33,093 nucleotides of DNA, from assembly GCA_050945815.1 (NCBI GenBank), contig JBMNTQ010000006.1, forward strand, positions 1-33,093, written 5' to 3'. The notes beneath the pieces are model-generated. The model saw only the letters and a list, made by a program, of their open reading frames with translations, made no database searches and was not told the origin of the DNA. The position numbers and the translations under genes were made by a program. Position 1 is the first letter of the stretch; each line of letters opens with the position of its first letter. The DNA comes from JBMNTQ01 sp050945815 (lineage in GTDB: Bacteria; Bacillota; Clostridia; Christensenellales; JBMNTQ01). Shown piece after piece: positions 23,550 through 29,937 of the stretch.

Positions 23550-23960
23550 TCAAGGACAACTTTTGTTTTCTTTTGTCCAAAACTCATTTAGCCTGCGATT
23601 GATGGTTTTTCTGCAATACCCCAACTCCTGCCCTATCTCCTCCTGCGTCAGCCCGTTGACATACTGCAGTCTTAAAATATTCCGCATTTCCGAATCCTCA
23701 ACGCTGTCAAGCCATTCCTCAAGTCTTAATCGTTCCTGCTGCACCTTAACCAGACTGTCAGTTAGTTTCTGTTTAACCTTGGCATAATCCTTATCACCCT
23801 GTCCGACAAGCGTTATAATTTTAGGCTTTCCGTGTCTGTAATCCTTTGCGTAGTCAATGACGGGTTCTTTCGGTTGCCATTTAAGCTGCTCGAGTTCCTT
23901 TTGTAAGTTCTCAATCTCTTTTATTATACTTTTCAGCTTCAGGAGATCTGATTTTTTCAT
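23550..23960 (-). CDS. ArpU/RinA-like late transcription regulator (DUF1492)
   Basis: 136 residues. The N-terminal coiled coil is LLKLKSIIKEIENLQKELEQ, the middle helix RLEEWLDSVEDSEMRNIL. The C-terminal sigma-region-4-like helix-turn-helix is LRLQYVNGLTQEEIGQELGY followed by RKTINRRLNEF. This is the pattern of DUF1492/ArpU-type regulators that switch on packaging and structural operons in Firmicutes phages. It is the last gene before the terminase operon, with a candidate late promoter just downstream of it. Confidence 0.85.
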   Translation of the reverse strand: MKKSDLLKLKSIIKEIENLQKELEQLKWQPKEPVIDYAKDYRHGKPKIITLVGQGDKDYAKVKQKLTDSLVKVQQERLRLEEWLDSVEDSEMRNILRLQYVNGLTQEEIGQELGYCRKTINRRLNEFWTKENKSCP

Positions 23961-23972
23961 CGGCTTTGTCCT

Positions 23973-24398
23973 TTATAGTTCATTCCACGTGTCTCTGAAT
24001 CTCTGCCCGCACACGGGACAAAACTGGTCTCGGTCTGTTCTGTCCGCAAGCGACTGACCGCATGCACTACACTCGTCATCGCTGTTAATTTCCTTTGCGA
24101 TGTTGCGTTCAATGATTGATTGCACAGTTTTCGCCATTATCCTAAATTTCTTCTGCTCCTCGAAAACAGCATCCGGAACTGCTTTAGAGTATGCCTTTAC
24201 GCTTTTTTTGAGTGCTTCAATCTCTCCTGAGAGTTCCTCAAAATCCTCGGTAATTCTTTCAATGTCGCTTCTGATATTTGCACGGCTTTCACTTTCTGCT
24301 TTCCGTGCCTGTTTGATAATCTCTCTTGCTATTTTGTGTTCGTTTGCAAGGTCTTTCGCCTTTTCGCTTGTAATTATATATGTCGGTCTGTTTTCCAT
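23973..24398 (-). CDS. Coiled-coil protein with C-terminal zinc ribbon
   Basis: 141 residues; AAAAAGGAGAAAGAATC precedes the ATG. The N-terminal two thirds are charged helix (DIERITEDFEELSGEIEALK). The C-terminus holds two CxxC knuckles, CSACGQ and CPVCGQ, about 16 residues apart, a small zinc ribbon as in rubredoxin-like nucleic-acid-binding folds. Similar proteins occur in the accessory early region of Clostridia phages, with unknown function. Confidence 0.75.
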   Translation of the reverse strand: MENRPTYIITSEKAKDLANEHKIAREIIKQARKAESESRANIRSDIERITEDFEELSGEIEALKKSVKAYSKAVPDAVFEEQKKFRIMAKTVQSIIERNIAKEINSDDECSACGQSLADRTDRDQFCPVCGQRFRDTWNEL

Positions 24399-24423
24399 GA
24401 TTCTTTCTCCTTTTTGTTAGGTT

Positions 24424-24452
24424 TTACAAGGTGTTACAAGGTTATTACAAGG
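24424..24452. repeat. Three helically phased TTACAAGG repeats
   Basis: TTACAAGG occurs at 24424-24431, 24434-24441 and 24445-24452, with starts 10 and 11 bp apart, i.e. on the same face of the DNA helix. They lie in the gap between the zinc-ribbon gene and the small gene upstream. This looks like a protein-binding array rather than chance. Confidence 0.6.
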
Positions 24453-24454
24453 GT

Positions 24455-24642
24455 TCATTTTCCCAAAAGCCAATCATCAGCCAGCTTCTCTAATGCCTCA
24501 ATAATCCTCTTTCTCTCCCTCATCTCACCTTCAATCTGTCCTTTGATGTAGCCACGCTTATAAGCATCGTCAATCAGTTTTTCCTGTGCTTCTTTTTTCT
24601 GCCCTCTTCATACCCTCTGCCAGTTGGTTTTTCTTGTTTCAC
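24455..24642 (-). CDS. Small coiled-coil protein, frame joined by a -1 shift at AAAAAAG
   Basis: A GTG at 24642 overlaps the TGA of the DUF4406 gene (GTGA) and reads KQEKPTGRGYEEGRKK before hitting A AAA AAG (24598-24592). Staying in frame gives only 22 residues. A -1 shift continues EAQEKLIDDAYKRGYIKGQI to EKLADDWLLGK, 62 residues in all, a smooth charged helix. So this is either a programmed -1 frameshift on a classical slippery heptamer or a one-base deletion in an A run (mutation or sequencing error). No family recognised. Confidence 0.5.
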
Positions 24643-24941
24643 GTTGTCGTGAACCCCTTCATCTCGTAAGTGACTTTCTTGTTTTGGTATTCGGCAAATA
24701 ACAACTCTATCATTGCCCCTTTTGAGTTCTCCCAACCATCTAACATCAATATTTCATCTGCTTGGTTTAGCATTGATAAACACATTGGCATATATGCTTC
24801 GTTTAATAAACCTTTCGGAAGTGTTGAGGGATTCAGCACGGTGTAGCCTTGCGTTTTCAGTCGGTTTTCGGCTTCTGAAAACTTTAGCTTGTATGTATCG
24901 CCTGTTCCCGTTATCTTACCCGAGATGTAAATGTCTTTAAT
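24639..24941 (-). CDS. DUF4406 protein (nucleoside 2-deoxyribosyltransferase-like fold)
   Basis: About 100 residues when read from ATT 24941: IKDIYISGKITGTGDTYKLK, then QGYTVLNPSTLPKG and DEILMLDGWENSKGAMIEL. The YISGKITG start, the NPS motif and the DGWxxSxGA motif are the DUF4406 signature, a Rossmann-like family related to nucleoside 2-deoxyribosyltransferases and frequent in phages. A GTG at 24839 would lose the N-terminal ISGKITG motif and is unlikely. No ATG, GTG or TTG exists between the upstream stop and the motif; ATT sits exactly where the family has Met. The start overlaps the end of the upstream gene by 31 bp. Confidence 0.8.
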   Translation of the reverse strand: MKDIYISGKITGTGDTYKLKFSEAENRLKTQGYTVLNPSTLPKGLLNEAYMPMCLSMLNQADEILMLDGWENSKGAMIELLFAEYQNKKVTYEMKGFTTT

Positions 24942-25117
24942 TTTACTTTATCAAGGTATTTTTTAACGGCGTCAAATTCCAGTCCCGCCTCCCACGCTTC
25001 CTCCTCAATCACCGCCAATTCCTCATGTCGTGAATTGAAAAGCGGATTGTCTTGATTTGCTCTTGTAAGTTCTTCAAACATTAGCGTTTCAACACTATTT
25101 AAAAACTCTTTTATAAT
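24911..25117 (-). CDS. Small hypothetical protein, non-ATG start probable
   Basis: About 68 residues if ATT 25117 (or ATA 25114) is used: IIKEFLNSVETLMFEELTRA, then FNSRHEELAVIEEEAWEAG. It is acidic and helical, resembling small phage proteins with a HExxAVxxEEVxE pattern of unknown role. GGGAGGGGCG lies just upstream of ATT, inside the end of the Cys-rich gene, whose TAA overlaps. The first ATG gives MFEELTRA with no good ribosome binding site. A TTG at 25168 would add 17 residues lacking support. Confidence 0.6.
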   Translation of the reverse strand: MIKEFLNSVETLMFEELTRANQDNPLFNSRHEELAVIEEEAWEAGLEFDAVKKYLDKVKLKTFTSRVR

Positions 25118-25260
25118 CGCCCCTCCCAATCTTCGCAATAATCTCTGTAATCCGTCCAGTATGTGCAAAACTCGCTTGAATCATTAACACACACCCAACC
25201 ATCGTCTACTTCGTGTTTATGATATTTACATGTACCGCAACACTTTTCTTTATCTACCAT
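25111..25260 (-). CDS. Small Cys-rich protein
   Basis: 49 residues from ATG 25260 (GCGAGGAAGACA upstream): MVDKEKCCGTCKYHKHEVDD, then WVCVNDSSEFCTYW and DYCEDWEGRL. The CCGTCxYH...C...C...C spacing is typical of very small metal-binding phage proteins in Clostridia. It overlaps the end of the 81-residue gene and the start of the next one. The function is unknown. Confidence 0.75.
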   Translation of the reverse strand: MVDKEKCCGTCKYHKHEVDDGWVCVNDSSEFCTYWTDYRDYCEDWEGRL

Positions 25261-25495
25261 TGTCTTCCTCGCTTTCTTTCTCAATCCCCATCAACACCTT
25301 TACGGTATTAAGATTAGGTTTGTTATCATGCATTAAATATCTTGTAACCACCTCAACCATCGTTTCTGCCGCTACCAGTCTGCCAAATCTGTCTGATGTC
25401 ACAAAGACAACATCTGGCTGTACTGGTTCGAACTCTGTTAAATCTGTTTCAGTTTCTGCAAGTTTTTCAAATAGTTCATCTTTTGTCATGCTCAT
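25250..25495 (-). CDS. Small hypothetical protein
   Basis: 81 residues; AAAGGAGTTAAAAC precedes the ATG. Acidic N-terminus (MTKDELFEKLAETETDLTEF), a middle SDRFGRLVAAETMVEVV and an acidic end (IEKESEEDNGR). Predicted mixed alpha/beta, no membrane segment or cysteine. First gene after the iteron-like intergenic region. Not recognised. Confidence 0.7.
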   Translation of the reverse strand: MSMTKDELFEKLAETETDLTEFEPVQPDVVFVTSDRFGRLVAAETMVEVVTRYLMHDNKPNLNTVKVLMGIEKESEEDNGR

Positions 25496-25522
25496 GTTTT
25501 AACTCCTTTCATCTTTTCTGCG

Positions 25523-25820
25523 TGTCCGTATTGTCCGCACCCTGTCCGCACTCTCTGTAAGGACGCTTAATCGTTGAAATATCAATGTTTATAGAGGGTG
25601 TCCGTACATCCGTACATGTTTTATACCTCTTAAAAATTAATGTGTTTAATATCCTTTCCATAATCTTCCAGAATTTCCATTTTCGCTTTTTTACAAATTT
25701 ATTTATATATAGGATTATTTTCGCTGTTTTGTACGGACATTTTGCGATTCCCTCAAAAGCCAGTATTTGCAACGGTTACAGCGATTTTAATTTGTCCGCG
25801 CCGCTTTTTTTGTACGGACA
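25523..25820. repeat. Iteron-like cluster, candidate replication origin
   Basis: About 410 bases without a supported gene. They hold eight copies of a TGTCCGYAC-type motif: forward at 25523, 25532, 25543, 25599, 25608 (ATCCGTACA) and 25793 (TGTCCGCG), and reversed GTACGGACA at 25731 and 25812. Two copies are spaced 9 bp apart and one 11 bp further. The middle (about 25650-25730) is AT-rich with long T and A runs. Repeats next to an AT-rich stretch directly behind the primase/helicase genes resemble a phage origin. A regulatory role is the alternative. Confidence 0.55.
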
Positions 25821-25909
25821 AAAACGCTCTTTTTCTAACATTTTATTCCAATTATCGCCTAAATTTTTACAGTTAGTTTTTTCCATATTTACCATTTTTG
25901 AAACCGTTT

Positions 25910-27772
25910 TTACCATGGAATTTCATCCTCATCTATAACTTCCTGGAAACCGTCAAGCTCGAAATCGATGTTTTTAAGTATTACGCACTGGCATTTTGTT
26001 CCGTTAATTCTGACTCTTTTGGTTAGATTCCGTCCTTCTGTTTCAATCAATCCCTTGTCTCTCAACCAGCCCAAAGCAACCGTAGAGTTATATCCGTTTT
26101 CGCTACACGCCTTGTCATAAACGCTCCTAATTATGTGTGTCGCTCCTGCAACTTTTCTGCCCCAAGTCTCCGCATTATTGTCAGAATCAATGAACTTTTT
26201 ATCGTTTTGGGCAAGCCATTCACATAGCCATTCATGCGCTCTTTTCCCGATGTCTATATCGGCATTTTTAACGAGGAATTTCTTTACATCGCCAACCCCA
26301 AGTCCATTTCCATCCTTAAAGATTTCCGCATCTATAAGGGCGTCAGCTGTCAGAATTAAACTCCCTGCAAGGGCTTGTTTTTCCGTCACATCGCCGCCTT
26401 GAAACATCTTTTCAAAGTAATCGCTTTGCAGTTTTTTAGCCATTTCTATATTGTCCGGATCCATAAGAATTTTTACAAATTTTTCTCCGGCATGTCCGTA
26501 GCAACCAATCAAGAAGTCCGCAACTTTCTTCGCATCTTCAAAAAACTGCACTCCACTGGTGTCAATTTCTATAACCCTATTGACCGCTCCACCTCCGCTT
26601 TTTGCCGTCATAATCGGTTGTTCTCCGGATGTCAGGATGCAGTTCCGCCATGTCTTGCGGCTCCTGATGCCGCCCTCTTTAGCTCCTCTAATGCGTCCTA
26701 CACCCTCTGTAAGCTGATATATCATCGAATCGAAGTCCTTGCGGCTATCGCTTGTTTGGATCTGCATTTCATCAAATATAAGCGGCATTGAATTTAGAAA
26801 CCCTGCCAATTGCTCTTGTCCGACTGCTGTGCTATTGAAAGTGTTGATATACTCACCCACAGCCGGATTGCCCCATACAGAGGCGGCTAACATGAGTGCG
26901 CAGGTCTTGCCATTGCCCGATCCTCCCCAAAGATGCAGGAAGAACGGAAGTCTGTTGAAGGGCTTAACCAGCACACTTGCAAATGATGCCGCCAAAATCA
27001 TCTTGGCCGGAACATTGCCCTCTGCCCGGATGCCCTTAACGAATTCAACCCAATCCTCATATTTACCCTTGCTGCAAATCGCCTCATACAGATACTTGTA
27101 ATTTTCATCCCCGTCATATATCAAGCCGTCCACATACGGGCTGAAAAAATCGTCTCCAATCCAACCCATTCGCCCTACAGATTTGTTCGCAGGAATCCTC
27201 TTAAGATTCAAGTTTTCTGCATCGGACAGATACTGCACAAGCGTCTTTGCGTTTTCGCTTGTTACCGCCACGCCTTTATTGGCCAAGTCTACAATTTTAT
27301 TAGCTGATGCAATCTGCCCACGCTCGCACATAATGGTTCTCCATTCATCGTCTCGTCTAAAAGCGATTACAAGTTTCTCGATTCCGGTGTCAATATCCGT
27401 ATATCTATGCACCGGCATAATCGGGTGGACGCAGGCAACTTCTTCAAATCCATATTTGTTGATTCGGGAGATCCCGTTATCGTCTGCATACCACTGACCT
27501 GTTTCGATTTCTATGGGTTGATTCTCGAAACTGCTTGCATTTCCGGCAAAGTTTCCACCATCAGCCATCTTGACCGTTTCGCAATATGCCTTAAAGAGTG
27601 TTTTGAATCCCGGAACTCCGCATGCCTTAGCGATGGCCGCCATCCTCTCTTTAGCTTGCAGAAATTCAAGCGGATTTTCCCTTAAGGCGTAAACCTCTTC
27701 AAAAGGGGCAGAACCGTTTATAAAGTCGTCTCGTACATAGACTTCACCACCAAGTCCAGTTTTCTCGTCCAT
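25910..27772 (-). CDS. DUF927 replicative helicase/ATPase
   Basis: 620 residues. The DUF927 family core is clear: Walker A GGSGNGKT (283-290) in LPFFLHLWGGSGNGKTCALM, Walker B LIFDEMQ (331-337), and a conserved ILTSGEQPIM sensor region. These proteins act as phage/plasmid replication helicases paired with a primase, here the CHC2 protein encoded upstream. ATG 27772 has AAAGGAGGCTGAAAA upstream and overlaps the primase gene by 55 bp. The last residues are VIDEDEIPW, very like the SSB acidic tip of this phage (EIDEDEFPF). Confidence 0.88.
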   Translation of the reverse strand: MDEKTGLGGEVYVRDDFINGSAPFEEVYALRENPLEFLQAKERMAAIAKACGVPGFKTLFKAYCETVKMADGGNFAGNASSFENQPIEIETGQWYADDNGISRINKYGFEEVACVHPIMPVHRYTDIDTGIEKLVIAFRRDDEWRTIMCERGQIASANKIVDLANKGVAVTSENAKTLVQYLSDAENLNLKRIPANKSVGRMGWIGDDFFSPYVDGLIYDGDENYKYLYEAICSKGKYEDWVEFVKGIRAEGNVPAKMILAASFASVLVKPFNRLPFFLHLWGGSGNGKTCALMLAASVWGNPAVGEYINTFNSTAVGQEQLAGFLNSMPLIFDEMQIQTSDSRKDFDSMIYQLTEGVGRIRGAKEGGIRSRKTWRNCILTSGEQPIMTAKSGGGAVNRVIEIDTSGVQFFEDAKKVADFLIGCYGHAGEKFVKILMDPDNIEMAKKLQSDYFEKMFQGGDVTEKQALAGSLILTADALIDAEIFKDGNGLGVGDVKKFLVKNADIDIGKRAHEWLCEWLAQNDKKFIDSDNNAETWGRKVAGATHIIRSVYDKACSENGYNSTVALGWLRDKGLIETEGRNLTKRVRINGTKCQCVILKNIDFELDGFQEVIDEDEIPW

Positions 27773-28278
27773 TTTTCAGCCTCCTTTCCGGTAAAATCAT
27801 CAAGCATGTTAGAGAGGCTATCTAAAAATGTTTTGAGAAGCGGATCGCCCGTTCGTACATAAACTCCGTAATAGATTCTATGTACCGCACACCACGCGTT
27901 ATAATGCTCTTTAAGCCGTTTTTCTTCCTCTTCTTTAGCTTTCTTCTCTGCGTCTTTTTTCCGCCTTAATTCAGCTATTTTGAGCCTCTCGCGGTATGTT
28001 GGCTTGCGGAACGAGAGCGGAAGATTAAAGTCTGCTCCAAGCCTTGCAATCGCCTGTTTGAATGTCAGATTAAAATACTTCATAACGAAGTCAATTATTC
28101 CACCATACTCGCCACAGCCGAAGCACTTGTATTTTTCATCTTTAATTGACAAACTCGCTGTTTTCTCGCTATGGAAAGGGCATAGAGCGTAACCTCTTCG
28201 GTTAAATTTGACTCCGTAAAACTCCATAATTTCACGCAATTTGAGGTTTTCTGTTATGATTTCAACATTTCTATTCAT
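27718..28278 (-). CDS. DNA primase N-terminal (CHC2 zinc finger) protein
   Basis: 186 residues. The zinc-binding CHC2 domain is complete: Cys33 and His36 in LCPFHSEKTASL, Cys52 and Cys55 in YKCFGCGEYGG, then DFVMKYFNLTFKQAIARLG as in DnaG. The catalytic TOPRIM domain is missing; a charged coiled coil (EKKAKEEEEKRLKEHYNAW) and a helical end follow. Such short CHC2 proteins are common in Firmicutes phages, where the DUF927 partner provides ATPase functions. Catalytic residues for RNA synthesis are not seen. Confidence 0.88.
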   Translation of the reverse strand: MNRNVEIITENLKLREIMEFYGVKFNRRGYALCPFHSEKTASLSIKDEKYKCFGCGEYGGIIDFVMKYFNLTFKQAIARLGADFNLPLSFRKPTYRERLKIAELRRKKDAEKKAKEEEEKRLKEHYNAWCAVHRIYYGVYVRTGDPLLKTFLDSLSNMLDDFTGKEAEKWTRKLDLVVKSMYETTL

Positions 28279-28735
28279 GCTTTACCCCCCCCAGAAGCCG
28301 AATTATCTCCTTTCCGGTATTACGCTTGCTGCAAAAAACATACTCAATATCATATTTTGCAAGCCACGCCTTAAGGATTCTGTATATCTGCATTCCGTTA
28401 ATCGTGCCGTACTTCGGCTTCCAGAGCATAATATCTTCAAGCGATTCAATTTTTTTATTACCGATTCTGTCCTGCTCTATAAGGAAATACATCTTGCCGC
28501 CAATATCCTTTAGGCGTTCCAGTTCTCTTTTAACTCTCGCATGGCCGCTCGTTGCATTTTGAGCTATCTCGGCAACATTCTGCTTCCGGTCGATAAAGAC
28601 AAGCGGATTTTCCAAGTCCACATAATCGCCAACATACAGTTTTGAGACAAAATATTTAACATCTTGCTTGTCAAATTCCTCCAAGATTTTCTTGATGGCT
28701 CTGGATTTTTCCCTTGAATCCACCTGCACCTGCAT
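28271..28735 (-). CDS. ERCC4-type structure-specific nuclease
   Basis: 154 residues. The ERCC4/Mus81-type active site is visible: VDSREK (5-10), VGDY (35-38) and FIDRKQNVAEIA with Asp49-Arg50-Lys51 (the ERKxxxD equivalent). There is no helicase or HhH domain, so it is the isolated nuclease, as found in many phages of Gram-positive hosts, probably acting on branched DNA in replication or recombination. It overlaps the primase gene by 8 bp and follows SSB. Confidence 0.88.
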   Translation of the reverse strand: MQVQVDSREKSRAIKKILEEFDKQDVKYFVSKLYVGDYVDLENPLVFIDRKQNVAEIAQNATSGHARVKRELERLKDIGGKMYFLIEQDRIGNKKIESLEDIMLWKPKYGTINGMQIYRILKAWLAKYDIEYVFCSKRNTGKEIIRLLGGVKHE

Positions 28736-28746
28736 AACTACCTCCT

Positions 28747-29136
28747 TTAGAACGGGAATTCGTCTTCGTCAATTTCTTCAAATCCATCCGGAACATCCTG
28801 CCTGCCACTCTTTGGCGCATCGTCTTTCTTGCCACAAAAATCAAACGTGCTGACATTAAGCGACCACGGATAACGATTTGTGCCGTCTTTAGCCTCATAT
28901 TTATGGCATTGCATTTCGCCGGAAACGATAATCTCACGTCCTTTTGAAAAATGCTTATTTATAACCTCCGCCAATTTCCCGTAGCAGACACAGTCGAAAA
29001 AATCTGTTTCTTCGCCGAATCTTCTGTTGACAGCAACGGTGAATTTAGTGAGACTGCCCGTTTCGCCCTTGTTATTCTGATAAGTTTTTAGCTCCGGATC
29101 TCTCGTAAGTCTACCGTGTATAACGCAATTATTCAT
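28747..29136 (-). CDS. ssb: Single-stranded DNA-binding protein
   Basis: 129 residues from ATG 29136 (GGAGGTGTCACCAG upstream); a longer in-frame start at 29160 is unsupported. The OB-fold begins MNNCVIHGRLTRDPELKTYQ, with FTVAVNRRF and FFDCVCYGKLAEVINKHF as in bacterial SSB. The acidic C-terminal tip FEEIDEDEFPF is the protein-interaction tail. It coats ssDNA at the phage fork and recruits partners. It is nested between the nuclease gene and the ERCC4 gene. Confidence 0.93.
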   Translation of the reverse strand: MNNCVIHGRLTRDPELKTYQNNKGETGSLTKFTVAVNRRFGEETDFFDCVCYGKLAEVINKHFSKGREIIVSGEMQCHKYEAKDGTNRYPWSLNVSTFDFCGKKDDAPKSGRQDVPDGFEEIDEDEFPF

Positions 29137-29908
29137 CTGGTGACACCTCCAATACAGCAACGGTTTTCAGCTTTTTAGTCTGCCTGCAATATGCACACTT
29201 CTCGCATCTTCTTGGTTTGTCCTTGCCGGCTTTTACATCGGCAAATCGGTCAATGCGATGCTCGACAATCTTTAGCGCTGAATCCAGTTCGAACTGTGGC
29301 ATACTGAACAGCCCGATATCCGCACCGTCTCTTTGTTTGGTGGCGCAAGCTAAAATAAACGGCAACCTTTCGCCCGTCAACATCTGCACGACTGCTTGAT
29401 AAATTGCACCCTGAATGTCGTATCCCCACGCCAGAGCGAAATTAACCCGACCCATGCCGTCGACATAAACCGGCTCAAAGTCTCGCATAATCTTAAGGTC
29501 TACAATGGCTTTGCCCGGGTGGTAGCTGTCGATTCGGATTTTGAAGTCGTATCCGAACAGATTCGCCGTCTTGATAACTTGCTTTTCTCCAGACATGTAT
29601 TTCATAAACATTTCATCTTGTTCGATTCTGTTAATGATTTCGTCCGCCTGGATGTATTCAGCTTTCAATGTTCCGTCTCGCTTTAAAATCTCCGGGTTCT
29701 GCGCCTTGAACAAATCTAATGTTCCCTCAAAATGTGCGTCAACATAGCTTCCAACCAGTAATGCCGTTGACTTCTCCGGGACATAATCGCCCCGGATTTT
29801 CGCCATTGTCATAGCTTCGCATTCCATAAAATCCTTGAAAGTTGAAGCTGAAAAGTAATCTAAATTAGCCTCAGTGCTATGGTAATTTTCTCTCGTTAAT
29901 CTAATCAT
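29129..29908 (-). CDS. Fe-S PD-(D/E)XK nuclease (DUF3799-like)
   Basis: 259 residues from ATG 29908 (GGAGGCACGCAA upstream); the longer frame to 29941 overlaps the ATPase gene. Nuclease motifs: VGSYVDAHF (His59), KIRIDSYHPGKAIVDLKIM (Asp127, Asp137, Lys139), QGAIYQ (Gln166, Tyr170). Cys30 (FMECEAM) with Cys235, Cys238 and Cys241 (CEKCAYC) matches the four cysteines that bind a 4Fe-4S cluster in Cas4/AddB-type nucleases. Probably a 5'-end resection nuclease in phage recombination together with the RecF/SbcC-like ATPase upstream. Confidence 0.87.
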   Translation of the reverse strand: MIRLTRENYHSTEANLDYFSASTFKDFMECEAMTMAKIRGDYVPEKSTALLVGSYVDAHFEGTLDLFKAQNPEILKRDGTLKAEYIQADEIINRIEQDEMFMKYMSGEKQVIKTANLFGYDFKIRIDSYHPGKAIVDLKIMRDFEPVYVDGMGRVNFALAWGYDIQGAIYQAVVQMLTGERLPFILACATKQRDGADIGLFSMPQFELDSALKIVEHRIDRFADVKAGKDKPRRCEKCAYCRQTKKLKTVAVLEVSPDE

Positions 29909-29937
29909 TTGCGTGCCTCCGTTGTTGCGCGTTAGCA

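Noticed and set aside
25509..25772. Leftward frame of 87 codons in the iteron region
   Set aside because: No ribosome binding site, TTG-type start, very Lys/Ile-rich composition from AT-rich DNA, and it runs through the repeated TGTCCGYAC motifs.
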